A DNA stretch of 64,000 nt from Mixophyes australis (GCA_036250195.1 JAVHZZ010000008.1:10943434-11007433); one strand, 5' to 3'. Positions 45,329-57,898 are shown, counted from the stretch's first letter. Notes: generated by a model from the sequence alone, not told the origin. Translations and numbers: made by a program.

Positions 45329-45953
45329 CTCCAGACCATTCTAGTTAGTAAATACCGGAGTCTTTCTAGTTCTGTATTCTCCTAGGAGTGCTGTGCAGTG
45401 ATCACACTTCTATCTCAGTTGAGGAAGTCTCCTACAGCTGCTAGACAGTGGTGTTAGTGGTGGTTTAGCAATTGCAAATGCAGAAAAAAAAGGAGCAGTC
45501 AGCTGACCATATTGTGGTCACAGTGGGACCCCGGGACCCCTGCTGTCCCGGTGCATTTTCTAACCCTGCTAAATCTATTGCTATGCCACTGATTGCACGT
45601 TTGGCTATATATAACATTCTATACAGCTGGGGCTATATAATATGCGGGACAATTGGTGGCTAAATGTACTGGACAATTGTGACTGGTCAATACATCGAGC
45701 ATGCCTTCTTATATATCGGGTATTGGGGCTGTATGATTTGCTGACCATGAAGATGTCTAATATTTTATGTTTGTGCCACAGGCCATTCTAACCGTTCTAG
45801 ACTTTTTACCTAATTATTTAATTTTTTCACTGTACTATGTGCTGTGTTAAGTCTGCATGGCAATAATACAAACACTGGCATCAATAAACAGCAGAGGCTC
45901 ATGGGTAGACATAATGGTTGGCCGCCTTCCTTGCTACCAAATACATGATATTG

Positions 45954-46252
45954 GGCAGCACGGTGGCTCAGTGGTTAGCACTTCTGCCTTACAGCACTGG
46001 GGTCATGAGTTCAATTCCCGGTCATGACCTTATCTGTGAGGAGTTTGTATGTTCTTCCCGTGTTTGCGTGGGTTTCCTCCAAGTGCTCCGGTTTCCTCCC
46101 ACACTCCAAAAACATACTGGTAGGTTAATTGGCTGCTAGCAAATTGACCCTAGTGTGTATGTTAGGAAATTTAGACTGTAAGCTCCAATGGGGCAGGGAC
46201 TGATGTGAGTTCTCTGTACAGCGCTGTGGATTTAGTGGCGCTAAATAAATAA
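45954..46252 (+). mobile_element. V-SINE-like element, near full length
   Basis: Head, central block and tail are intact. The tail ends AAATAAATAAATGG. Confidence 0.86.
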
Positions 46253-46625
46253 ATGGTATTAATAATAAATGTGGAAGAACTTTTCCTAATTACCAACTTC
46301 AATGGAGTTCCCAAAAGACTTTTATAACACTAAATTACTGTCTAAGCCGCTAACTACCTTCCCCCACTAAGTACCCTAGTATCTACATTGCCATTGTTCT
46401 ACTTATGCTCTCATTATGTTTTCCTGCACACATTTATGGACATCAATTTGATTATTGATTATAGTTCTGATAATAGACATGGAATTTTTACACTAAAATA
46501 AAAAGATTTTTATGTAAAAATATATATTGTGTGAGAGCCAATTCTCTTGACCCTGTTATAAATGAATAACAAACACAAACCAATGGATACTTTTTATATA
46601 TATCATTATAATAATGATATATATT

Positions 46626-46942
46626 GGGACTGATTCATTAAGGAAAGTTAAGTAAAAATTGAGTAAGTAGTCTCCTGGACAAAACCATGTTACAGTGCAA
46701 ATTAGTTTTCTATTTTGCATATAAGTTAAATACTGTCTGTCTTTTCATGTATCACACAAATAACAACTTTAAATGTCAGTGTACAAATAAGCTATCAAGT
46801 ATTTGTGTGCTACATGAAAAGACAGACAGTATTTAACTTATGTGCAAAATAGAAAACTTATTTGCACCCCTTGCATTGTAACATGGTTTTGTTCAGGAGA
46901 CTACTTACTCAATTTTTTACTAAACTTTCCTTAATGAATGAG
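46626..46942. mobile_element. Fold-back member of the TCATTAAGG family
   Basis: Unlike the other copies, both halves are inverted copies of the same arm (GATTCATTAAGGAAAGTTAA through AAATACTGTCTGTCTTTTCA and back), giving a palindrome of about 315 bp. Confidence 0.8.
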
Positions 46943-46961
46943 TTAATGAATTGTTGCCACA

Positions 46962-47252
46962 GGGCTGATTCATTAAGTAAAGCAAAAAAATGAGTAACTT
47001 TGCATTTAGGCAAAACCATATTGCATTGGAGGGGGAGGTACATTTAAAATATGGGGACAGATTTATAGTTGGGGTAGGGCATGTCCTAGATCAACTTTAA
47101 ATTTCAGTGTAAAAATAAAGCTATCAAGTATTTGCGTGCTATGTGAAAAAACAGCCAGTATTTAAATTATGTGCAAAATAATAAACTAATATGCTCCCCT
47201 TGCATTGTAACATGGTTTTGTCCAGGAGAAAACGCACTCATTTTTTTTCCAC
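46962..47252. mobile_element. TCATTAAGG-family MITE, right end truncated
   Basis: The left end GGGCTGATTCATTAAGTAAA and the interior in inverse order relative to 35200-35490 are present. It lies 19 bp from the fold-back copy. Confidence 0.75.
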
Positions 47253-47879
47253 GTATTGCCTACAGTGTAACCACAGCACAGATTCCTGTGAGTTCAGCAC
47301 TGGATCTAACAACTGTTATTGTTGCAAGGTTGACTGAAGATACAAAAGGGCAAAACTGATGAATGTTGTCTTAGATATCTTGTGTGCTGCAATGAGATCA
47401 TGTCTGAAACGTAAAGCACATTGTTACACAACGCAGAGCTGAGGTCTCTTGTCAAGGTGTCTGCCTAGGTCAAGTGCACTGTGGAGACACAAACACCATA
47501 ATGGTTACATTTAGTGATATTCCTGTCACCAAACTAAACCAAGCAGAGGAAATACTGTATCTGAGGCAGAGAGAATATTTAGCAGGGTAGCTGGACAATT
47601 TTTGCGTTAAGTTTTATCTGTGTCTAGTTAATTAAAAAAAAATTGGCTTCCTCTGATTGTACATACTGGGCCTGAGTCATTAGGGCACGCATGCTGTGTG
47701 CAGTACGTAAGCCGGCTCTGCGGACTCCCGAAGTCAACAACGAACGGATCTGAAGATACGTGTCATGACTGTGGGTGTAGGTTTACTCTGTTGTACTAGA
47801 CCCAATCACTGCAGGATACGTACAATACCTATGTGGGATATAACAACTCAAAACAACACAGAAAAAAAAATAATATATA

Positions 47880-48188
47880 ATCATCATCATTTATATAGCG
47901 CCACTAATTCCGCAGCGCTGTACAGAGAACTCACTCTCATCAGTCCCTGCCCCATTGGAGCTTACAGTCTAAATTCCCTAACATACACACTAGAGTCAAT
48001 TTTGATAGCAGCCAATTAACCTACCAGTATGTTGTTGGAGTGTGGGAGGAAACCGGAGCACCCGGAGGAAACCCACGCAAACACTGGGAGAACATACAAA
48101 CTCCACACAGATAAGGCCATGGTCGGGAATTGAACTCATGACCCCAGTGCTGTGAGGCAGAAGTGCTAACCACTTAGCCAACCATGCT
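47880..48188 (-). mobile_element. V-SINE-like element, near full length
   Basis: Tail, central block and head are all present on the minus strand, with a (TA)n tract 16 bp beyond the head. Confidence 0.86.
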
Positions 48189-48198
48189 GCAATGTGTA

Positions 48199-48203
<5 letters not shown>

Positions 48204-48253
<50 letters not shown>

Positions 48254-48260
48254 GCATATA
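48204..48260. repeat. (TA)n microsatellite
   Basis: A TA run lies just beyond the head of a minus-strand V-SINE. Confidence 0.9.
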
Positions 48261-48542
48261 TTCAATTAATGTTGATATTATAGTCATTTTACGATTCTAC
48301 ATGGAATTTTTTTTAAAAAAATTGTTTTTAAAAAAACAAACATTTATTAGGGTGTACTGTACATAATAGACATTTTTAGTTGCCCCTGATTGTGAACCCA
48401 TGTCATAGCATGCATACAATACTGACATAATTATGACTCAGGACTTAGACTAGACCTCTGGAGATAGTGCAAGAGATAGGACAGACAACCAGTGTACTTC
48501 TTTGTGTCTGACTTGGATGTGGCTGCACAGGAACGCCCTTAA

Positions 48543-48695
48543 GGGGGTATTCAATTGTTAGCGAGACCGCTGAAATACTCGCGCTCCAAAAATATTACCG
48601 TATTAATGGTATTTACACGCAATATTACCGTATTAACGGTAATATTTTTGGAGCGCGAGTATTTCAGCGATTTCGCTAACAATTGAATACCCCCC
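48543..48695. mobile_element. Fold-back MITE with GGGGTATTCAATTGTT ends
   Basis: Near-perfect palindrome of 153 bp: GGGGGTATTCAATTGTTAGC pairs with its inverse, and ATACTCGCGCTCCAAAAATA with TATTTTTGGAGCGCGAGTAT. The loop holds ATTACCGTATTA repeats. Confidence 0.85.
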
Positions 48696-50139
48696 ATAAT
48701 GTACATTGACTACGTGAATCTGCCCATTCACCACCCTGTTCCCGCCCCGAAATCGCAGTCTGTAGTGTCATTTGTGCACGAAGATGACTTGGACGTGGCT
48801 GCGTTCTGTTGCGTATTGTCCGGTTCTAAACCTGCGCAGACTGATTTTGCGGATGATACGCACAAAATCGACAGATATGTTCCTTAATGACTCAGGACAA
48901 CTGTGTTTTACTGATTGATCGGGCTTGGAAATAACACAATTGGGCTCTACTTGTATTGATAGCAGGCCAAGATTTTTTGCATTAAAAATGGGATGAGCTC
49001 TGGATTTTAGGGGTGGGGCTTCACAGTGGCTGGGGGTTGGGCTGATCAGACATGGACTAAACAGAATGGGTGTGGCCTAAAATATTCTAATTTCTAGAAT
49101 TCCGCAGTCTTATATTGTGTATAAAAGGAATGTGTATGGAATCCTGATGTCAGTTTATTAAAGATGTAATGTTTTGGGATGGAGCGGATCTCAGTGATCC
49201 GAATGGCTTAAAGGAGCTGTCCCTTAAAAATTTGCTATGAGACTCAGTAATTTCTAATTACACCTTGGATTTTTGGCCATTTTAAAGGTTTTCCCACAGC
49301 CTCGGCAAAACAGTTGCACAGGTTCAGGTTGATAAGCATATGTATCTAAGCACGCAGCACACGGCACGGCCTGGATGAACCTTGGTGAATGGCAACTCAT
49401 ATTATCAGATGTCTACTGAACTTCTGACATGTTAAATCTAGTGCATAAAGGATTCCCCAAAAGCTCCTGGTAAAGTGCGCATCAATGTCCCAAATGTTCA
49501 ACAAATGAGATTTGCATCACTTACCTTTTCATATTAAGATGTATCGAGTTTAGCGCTGAAAAAGTTAGATTCTAGCCATAGTTTTTCTCAATGCCAGGTC
49601 TTGTAGGGGAGCATTTCAACATTTTACATCTCTTACTGTAAAGAACCCATTTGGCAGCTGAGATCTGTCTCCAACTGCAAGGGGTGGCATTTTTTCCTCT
49701 GCAAGGTCATTATACAGAACAAGTTGCTATAGAACTTTCTGTATGAGCCCTAAATATATTTATTTTCAGTGATCAATGTGACTTTGCATTCTAGAAACTG
49801 TCAAGTTTAGCGATTCCGTTCAGGTCACAGCCATTTCTATAGCTAAAACATGTTTTTTAATCAAGTTTGGGGAACGACGCAGGCTCAGTAAGAGACCTGT
49901 TTGCATTACTGACTGAACCGTCTGATGTCTGTTAACATTCTGGGCCTGACTTTGCAGATGATGAGAGAATTCCACTAAGTTGGACCCTGGCCAGGACGTC
50001 AAGAGCACACAGTGTGTGTACTCCTTGCCAACCTCTTTCCATCTAGCAAAATGACTCTTTTGTTAAATTAGGAACACCAGTTTTAACCCCCTGCTGAAAT
50101 ACACAGGAGCAGACAAGCATTTATAATTAAACAGAGCAG
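48696..50139. other. Largely repeat-free intergenic DNA upstream of wls
   Basis: No gene, no repeat family recognised. It adjoins the enhancer-like stretch at 50140-50500. Confidence 0.45.
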
Positions 50140-50500
50140 CAAATTATATCTGTTTTTGGCTAATGAGCAAGTTGGCAGAGCGGAAGATGTGGTGGCAACT
50201 GCGACTGACAGCAACCAGACCAATTAGACTGGGTATCTATGTTATATCTGGGGCTTGTCCCTACTCACTTTAATGAAGTCATGAATATTCCTGTTCAATG
50301 AGCTCGGCAGGAATAATTAAGCGCTTTCTGCGGAAAGCACAGAGCCATAAAGCATCTCTTATGGGAGAATGTGATCATGGAGGACGTAATTTTTCATTGC
50401 TATCTGACCCTATAGATGCTGCTGTTTCTACGTCAGTGCAACAATTTGGTCAACCTATTTTTATTTTGTTTGGTGGATAATTTATCGGCCTTACTTTATG
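50140..50500. promoter_or_regulatory. Candidate upstream enhancer-like stretch
   Basis: Repeat-free DNA about 9 kb upstream of wls with homeodomain-type words: GCTAATGAGC, CCAATTAGAC, TCATGAATATTC and GGAATAATTAAGCG. The stretch has the look of a conserved non-coding element, but conservation cannot be judged here. Confidence 0.3.
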
Positions 50501-50720
50501 ATATCTGGGCTGTCAAAGTGAATTTTTGCTCTGTTTACAAGGTTTGTTTTTCTGGGCTTTTTGCATATAATTGTGTATTTTAGATAGGTAGCATGAACTT
50601 CCTATTGTACTCGCTTGTTCTGTCAGTTGTATGTATAAAGGAAATAATTACTACCAACTTATCAAACACTCATTTTGGAAGTGTTTCATGATTTAACGCA
50701 TAATAACGGAGGCTAGGGGG

Positions 50721-51339
50721 TGTCAGGCGCCGTCCGGAGGGACGGCCATCTGTCCTCTCTCTCGGCGCGTCAGGCAACCAGACGCAAGACTTCCAGCCGG
50801 ACCACCAGGGCTTCTGTTAGGCAACGGGCCGCTATTCTAACCTCCGGCGGTGGCCGATGACAGCACCGCCCCCTCTCTCTTTCATTGGCTGCCTACAGTT
50901 TATAAGGCAGTCTCTGTCCTCCCACCTGTGCCAGAGTATTAGGCCTTCCTCCCTGTTCCAGCGTTCCTGTGTTATTTGGCTTGCCTGACTCCTCTGTTAT
51001 TCTTGTGTCCTTATTACCCGGATTGTCTTGACTACTCTTTTGGATCTCCCTAATGTATTGTTGCCTGACTGTTACCGACCCGGCTTGGCTGACCCTCCTT
51101 CTGGATTTTCCGCTTGTACCAAGTTGCCAGCACGTTACCGAACCGGCTCGTCTGACTACTCTCATTCCGTGTCTCGATATGCGACTCGGGGAAGGATCGC
51201 GACCTGCGTGTCTCCTGCAGCGCAGCCTATACCTCCTTGGGAGGGGGGATCCCTGGTGAAAGCCAGGGGCACATTAGATTCCGCACCTTCCTTTAAAATT
51301 GTGCCAATGTTAGCAGGTACTCTACGCTCAGTTGTGACA
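50721..51339. mobile_element. Solo LTR-like element with GGGGG duplication
   Basis: 619 bp starting TGTCAGGCGCC and ending CAGTTGTGACA, so with inverted TGTCA/TGACA ends. GGGGG lies directly outside both (50716-50720, 51340-51344), the 5-bp duplication expected for Ty3/Gypsy and many retroviral integrases. TTTATAAGG at 50899 could be a TATA box. No internal coding region lies nearby, so it would be a solo LTR. Reading frames across it are short. Low-complexity flanks weaken the duplication evidence. Confidence 0.65.
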
Positions 51340-51344
51340 GGGGG

Positions 51345-51865
51345 CATGCCGTGGGACCGAGAGGACATCCCTACATGATGTGGGAGCTCTCTTACACATA
51401 GCACAATCAACACTCTTTCAACTCCCCAAATAAACCCCAAAATGGTAAAGGACAAAAGTGGATCGATTTCCAATAAGCTGAAGCACTAAGGGGGACAGGT
51501 ACAAAGTTCTTGGGTGTCCCTTGGGGGCCCGATAGCGGGGACAGATGTGGGCCCCATCTCAATATGGCCATAAATGGCTCCCATAGTCCGAATTGTCACA
51601 CCCCTCTGAAAGATCACTCTTTCTTTTACCATAGCTGCTTGCACAGCCTGGGTTAGGGGGGCAATTAGCAGTAGCATCGGGGTCAGGGGTCACTCTCGGT
51701 GACCCTGCCAATAAAGCCGTCATACTTATCAGTGATTTAGACTACTTATGAATGTCAACAGCAATTGCTACTGATAGTAGAAGAGGACATGGAGAGTGAC
51801 CCTGAGCTAGACACTTCGCTCAATACTTATATGAAATCCCTAACCACTAGGGAAGATCTTGCCAC
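51345..51865. other. Unassigned sequence after the solo LTR
   Basis: A 63-codon minus-strand frame (51486-51677) and others have no recognisable domain. I cannot exclude a fragment of LTR-element interior. Confidence 0.35.
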
Positions 51866-52194
51866 GTTGGCTCAGTGGTTAGCACTTCTGCCTCCCAACA
51901 CTGGGGTCATGAGTTCAATTCCCGACCATGGCCTTATCTGTGTGGAGTTTGTATGTTCTCCCTGTGTTTGCGTGGGTTTCCTCCGGGTGCTCCGGTTTCC
52001 GCCCACACTCCAAAAACACACTGGTAGGTTAATTGGCTGCTGTCAATATTGACCCTAGTCTCTCTGTCTGTCTGTGTGTGTATGTTAGGGAATTTAGACT
52101 GTAAGCTCCAATGGGGCAGGGACGGATGTCAATGACAAATATTCTCTGTACAGTGCTGCGGAATTGGTGGCGCTATATAAATAAATGGTGATGT
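51866..52194 (+). mobile_element. V-SINE-like element, near full length
   Basis: The first bases of the head are lost; it starts at TTGGCTCAGTGGTTAGCA. Central block and tail are intact. Confidence 0.85.
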
Positions 52195-52837
52195 TGATTC
52201 ACAGAGGATTTCCTGCTCTTCATCACACAGCTACGTCTTTCTCACTCTTCCGTTTGAGAGATTTGGTAATTTGCTCTACTAAAACCGAAGCACCTTAATG
52301 TAACCTTGTACATCTTTTATCTTTCCGGCCCCAGATCTCGTTTTTGGTTTTATCGGCGTGATAAATATGTAAATAGACCCCTATATATTGAGTTACACTA
52401 CAAAGTATAGATTAGGTGGCATACTGTACCCCTATTTCTGAATCTGACCCTTATACAGCCTATATGTGCTGGTGGTGTTTACAGGACTGAAGAACTATGT
52501 TAACTATCCGGTGGTCCTCTCTCCTTATAAAATCCTATTAGGACCAGGTACCCTGTATTACATCCCGCTTTACTGGGTTCCATTGTTAAAGGCCCTAGAG
52601 ACCTATTTTCATCTGCAAAGTCCTCATTCCAGCTATTACTGTGACACATCTTTATCTGTTTGCTGCAGCTAAATTACTTATACTACTTTTATGGAACTCC
52701 AAATTATCACCTACTATTCCTGATTGGAAATGTAGCACATCCAAATATAAAAAAAAGACCTATGACCCACTAGATTCTCATGGGTTTGTTATGTCAAAGT
52801 CGAATAATTAGATGAAAGAAAGTATATTGATTAATAT

Positions 52838-53615
52838 TGTTTTACCATGCGATCGCGATCAGTACGCCACGCGTTATGGCGCAATTGCATGATAAATAAC
52901 GCACGCATACACTCGCACTTACATATTCAATTGTATATAGTTCATATTTATAATAGTTCCAATCCACAGTTGTTTATGACCAGATGTTATTTGGTTTATA
53001 GTTAAATATTATAAGGTTATATGTACACATTAATGAAATCTAAGGTTCAGGTCAGAAGAAACATGTCATGTCTGGTATCATTCTAATTCCCTATTTATTC
53101 GCAGACGGCCGATTCATTTGCAGAAAGGATCGCTCCTTGCGTATGCTAGTTATGGATGATAGGGAATAAATGATTAGAATGATATTGTCTGTGCAATGCT
53201 AATAGACCAGTTTAAACTAGTTCTTGGTGGGAACATTAGTATTCATCTTCTGGAGAGCTGACCCCCCACCCTTGAAAAGTTGACCCCCACCCTTGGAGGG
53301 TGTTGTTTGAACTGACCTATGGACTGCATTACACTGGACCTTCCTGAAGCCTGCACCTATGGAAACATGCCAAGTCATCTGTATTGTATTCACTGTAACA
53401 CCAAATGTATATATATATTGCTCCCTGGAATCAGCTAGTCAGTCACTCTGACCACAGGATTTAGACTGAAGGACTGTCTAGCTGGATCCAGCAGAGCGCA
53501 GCGCCGCGCAGCGTATATATCATGTATCGGCTGTACTTATTTATTGAACTGTTATACTTTTGCTTTTGCTAAATAAATTGCTTGTGTTTTGGATCCACAC
53601 AAATCCCATAGACAA
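52838..53615 (+). mobile_element. Possible second LTR (boundaries uncertain)
   Basis: The order resembles an LTR: a long U3-like stretch, a TATATATATTG element at about 53408, a GC-rich segment, then AATAAA at 53571 followed by TTGCTTGTGTTTT and a possible TG...CA end near CATAGACA. No clear target duplication and no internal region were found. It could instead be unrelated single-copy DNA. Confidence 0.35.
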
Positions 53616-54084
53616 TAATTATTGGAAAACAATTAAATTACTTTAATAGTTATATGACCTTATTTCATTGGACTGAACACAAGAATACACAGTAATATAA
53701 AGAGAGGATGGTATGACTTAATTGTATGTCTTTTTTGTTTCTATGTCAGAAATGCTGAAGGGAACTCTTGTTCGCTTATAAATAATAATCCCTGGTTCAT
53801 TTGCAAAACCTTATTTTTTATTTTCAGATGTTGATTGGCAACATCCACTTTAATAGTCTTTTCTTTCCCTCTCTCTACTCTTCCAACCTAACTTTTGAAT
53901 CTGTCTAAATGTTAATTTGTTTAATATTTCTTTAAATGGTGTTTTATCCCCCCAATATATGTTAATTTTATGATTAAGACCCAATGCTTTATCTATGTTG
54001 TAGACAACCTGCCTGGGGCCTGTTGGGCTCTGGTGGGTCCAGATTACCCTACCCTATCTTTATGAGTTCCACTTTATGACAAAT

Positions 54085-54846
54085 AGAGGTGGCTAGTATA
54101 CAAAATAGAGCCCAATCTGGTGACTAGTATACAAGATAGAGCCCAATCTGGTGACTAGTATAGAAGATAGAGCTCAATCTGGTGGCTAGTATACAAAATA
54201 GAGCCCAATCTGGTGGCTAGTATACAAGATAGAGCCCAATCTGGTGACTAGTATACAAGATAGAGCCCAATCTGGTGACTAGTATACAAGATAGAGCCCA
54301 ATCTGGTGACTAGTATACAAGATAGAGCCCAATCTAGTGACTAGTATACAAGATAGAGCCCAATCTGGTGACTAGTATACAAGATAGAGCCCAATCTAGT
54401 GACTAGTATACAAGATAGAGCCCAATCTGGTGGCTAGTATACAAAATAGAGCCCAATCTGGTGACTAGTATACAAGATAGAGCCCAATCTGGTGACTAGT
54501 ATAGAAGATAGAGCCCAATCTGGTGGCTAGTATACAAAATAGAGCCCAATCTGGTGACTAGAATACAAGATAGAGCCCAATCTGGTGACTAGTATAGAAG
54601 ATAGAGCCCAATCTGGTGGCTAGTATACAAGATAGAGCCCAATCTGGTGGCTAGTATAGAAGATAGAGCCCAATCTGGTGACTAGTATACAAGATAGAGC
54701 CCAATCTGGTGACTAGTATACAAGATAGAGCCCAATCTGGTGACTAGTATACAAGATAGAGCCCAATCTGGTGACTAGTATACAAGATAGAGCCCAATCT
54801 GGTGACTAGTATACAAGATAGAGCCCAATCTGGTGGCTAGTATACA
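54085..54846. repeat. 31-bp minisatellite, about 24 copies
   Basis: Tandem units read GTGACTAGTATACAAGATAG then AGCCCAATCTG, with few substitutions (G/A at GGCTAG versus GACTAG, and tacaaaa/tagaaga variants). The variant order is not random: GGCTAG units recur among GACTAG units, suggesting multi-unit duplications. Confidence 0.95.
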
Positions 54847-56244
54847 ACAGACAGCACATTCCATTGTTTAGCTTACAGATTTAAGGCCGCTGCGACCGTA
54901 GTAGTTATGCCCCTATATGCCCTGAATTAGGGCTCCTTTCATTATTTGTATTCTTATATCTAGAAGTATATATGACAGGTCAGTAATTAAGGAATGTGTT
55001 ATAAGAAATAAGTGGTGTGTTCAAGGTCTGGTTGCACCCAAAGCAGCTGCCTTTTCTGCCTACACGTAGCACCCGTTATAATCAACCACTACACCTGCTA
55101 AGAGGCTGCTATGGAGATCTATGTAAACACACAGTATAATCTGCTAAGAGATTCCTCTACACCAGTGTCGGATTAAAAGCGTCTGTGAATATTCAGAGCA
55201 AGATCCCACAGTGTTCTGCAATTTCCATCCATAAACGGTTCAATTCATCTTCTCTGCTTTTTAAAAGCTACGGCTACATATTTTACTGATAATCAACTTT
55301 TATTTATGTATATTTAGCTGCTGTGCTGTGGTTCAGATACAAACATATTATAAGCTAGAAGAGCATGCTGGGACTTGTAGTACAACAAGAGGTGGAGACC
55401 CGCAGGCTGTGTAAGGCTCTAGAATACGTTTTTTTCTCCTCAGTCTGAGCAGCGGGTAGTTTGTAAGTCTGCAGTGAATTTGTTTTATGGCAAAGTATAA
55501 GAACTGTGCAGCTTTGACCTTGATATTCATTAATAAATGTTATAGCTCAATCAATCTTGGAAAATGTTTAATGGCATCCACTGTCTCTGGCACAGTGCCG
55601 TCATTTCTCATTTAAGTAATGATGTTGTGGTGTAGGGGCAACATCCCAGACCTCTACCCTCCAGGATGTGCCAGACTGTAGAGGGGAAGAGGCCATCTTT
55701 AAATATGGCAGTAACTCAAGTGCAAACATTTAGAGACCCTTTCAAGTAATAAGCTTATTATTATTATGCTTTATTTATATAGTGGAAATGTTGGATCCAA
55801 AGTAGGCTACCAATGGACCGATGCTTGATCCATACACAAACAGAGAGGATGATCCCTTTTTTTTACAGCTGGAGAAAGAGAAGTGCACAACACAGTCAGT
55901 GAATGTCTGAATATCCTGCTCTGTTTAATGCATACCAGGTTACACATTTTTATAGTACTTCTGAAGAACTTGATGGGCAAAAACAGTTGATGAATCACAA
56001 GATGAGTTTCTTGCAAAGCCTGTGGCTGTACTTGTTCTAGCCTTATGGAGCAATAATCAGCTACTTCTGCAAATGCCAGCTTTACTTTTGCTTCTAACAT
56101 TCTCTGCAAAACTTCTTACAAATGCTAAAATATATACATATATCCCTGAGCATATTACAATGTGAAGCATTCTTAAAGGTACACTACATTTCATATGAAA
56201 TACATTGTCACCAACATATTACCCAGTGGTTTACAAGGATTATT
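54847..56244. other. Unassigned intergenic sequence
   Basis: A scrap reading GCATGCTGGGACTTGTAGTA (55364) belongs to the dispersed family also seen near 12167. No gene seen. Confidence 0.45.
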
Positions 56245-56518
56245 TAATCGCTCACATCAGTCCCTGCCCAAATGGATGTACAGTCTGAATTATCTACCAC
56301 ATGACAATGCACAAACTAGGGTTAATTACATGAGAAATCAAATAACTAGCATGTTTTTTTCTTTGAACCATGGATAGAAACCTGAGCACCCGGAGGAAAC
56401 CAACACAAACACGGGGGCAACATACAAACTGCACACAGTGAGTGGCTCGGTTGGAATGGAAGCCATGACCCCAGCGTTGTGAGGCAGCCATGCTAACCAC
56501 TGTGTCACCATGCTGCCC
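56245..56518 (-). mobile_element. Old, diverged V-SINE copy
   Basis: The central block (GCACCCGGAGGAAACC on the plus strand) and head (ACCACTGTGTCACCATGCTG) are recognisable, with many changes elsewhere. Confidence 0.7.
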
Positions 56519-57187
56519 AGCAAGATGAAGTGTAGACACATTTTGCACCCACAGGATGTAAAGGTACCCTGGGAGGTGAAGCAGAAGACCAGGAGATCAT
56601 GAGGACAAAGGTTTTGAATCTGGAAAGTCTGAAGGTCTAATAACTGCCACACTTTTGTGACTTCTGGAGTCACGGGTACCTGGGGAAACCCTCGTTTCTA
56701 TGGGACAATGACACCGATGGTTTGAAGCACTGAAGCATAAAATATTCCTGAGAATGGAGTCTAACAATTCACTAGGACCATGTGGCAGTTGGAGGAGAAG
56801 TTGTGGAGCAGAGACGTGGAGAAGAACTATCACTGCCATCAGTGGACTGTCCTATACAGTGAGGGGTGGAATTATTCAGAGAGCCTCTCTCTCATCCCTT
56901 TTACCCTGGGACGCTGCAATAAAGGGGCAGAAAGAGCATCTGCTCCATGATCAGTAGTCCAATGGGACCATCTATTGAATCCATCATATATTACTGTTTT
57001 GTGCCCTCTCCATAGCACGTTGGCGGCTGCTCAGTATATCCAGAATTATATATATATATATATTGTCATTTGCTGCTTGCTCCCAGCGTCAGGGTTCCTA
57101 GTCGGAGATCACTGAGTTTGTAGTTAACTCTTTTACCTGTGACTAAGAGCTGGTAGGAAGCAGCAAGTGACTTTCACAAAAGACATT

Positions 57188-57362
57188 GGGCTAGATTTAC
57201 TAAACTGCGGGTTTGAAGAAGTGGAGATGTTGCCTATAGCAACCAATCAGATTCTAGCTGTCATTTTGTAGAATGTAGTAAATAAATGACAGCTAGAATC
57301 TGATTGGTTGCTATAGGCAACATCTCCACTTTTTCAAACCCGCCGTTTAGTAAATCTAAGCC
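57188..57362. mobile_element. Fold-back MITE, CCAAT family
   Basis: Near-perfect arms from GGGCTAGATTTACTAAACTG to its complement. Confidence 0.87.
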
Positions 57363-57371
57363 ATTATATCA

Positions 57372-57530
57372 TATTTACCTACCCTCCTGGAATGTCTGGG
57401 AGACTCCTGAACCTGTCGCAGCGAATCGTGTGGTCCCCCCCTCCCCTGTGATGAAATGCAGCGTTTGTGTCATCGCGGGGCAAAATGATCCAACTGTTCC
57501 TCCATAGGATCTCCCACAGGGGAGGATTAA
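57372..57530. mobile_element. Diverged GC-rich hAT-like MITE fragment
   Basis: Contains TTTACCTACCCTCCTGGAAT, GTCTGGGAGACTCC and ATCGCGGGGCAAAATGATCC, matching the same family with many changes. Confidence 0.55.
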
Positions 57531-57721
57531 AGAGTTGTTAACAATTATTACGTTAATACATTATCTATCTATGGGATAGGGTTTAATTTGTGGTTTTTTT
57601 AAGGTGAAGGATTTGTATTCTTTACTATTTATCTATGTATTCATCTATTTGTGGTGGCAGCAGACACAGGATACAACTCTGTACTCCAAATAGTTTTTCT
57701 GTTTTGTCCTAATTACACCTT

Positions 57722-57898
57722 GGGCTATATTTACTAAACTGCGGGTTTGAAAAAGTGAAGATGTTGCCTATAGCAACCAATCAGATTCTAATTATCATTT
57801 ATTTAGTACATTCTAAAAAAATGACAGCTAGAATCTGATTGGTTGCTATAGACAACATCTCCACTTTTTCAAACCCGTAGTTTAGTAAATATACCCCC
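57722..57898. mobile_element. Fold-back MITE, CCAAT family
   Basis: Arms from GGGCTATATTTACTAAACTG to GTTTAGTAAATATACCCC. It lies 360 bp from another copy. Confidence 0.87.

Noticed and set aside
50893..51473. Frames of 90-116 codons
   Set aside because: They lie within or across the solo LTR-like element on both strands, with no gag, pol or other retroelement motif.
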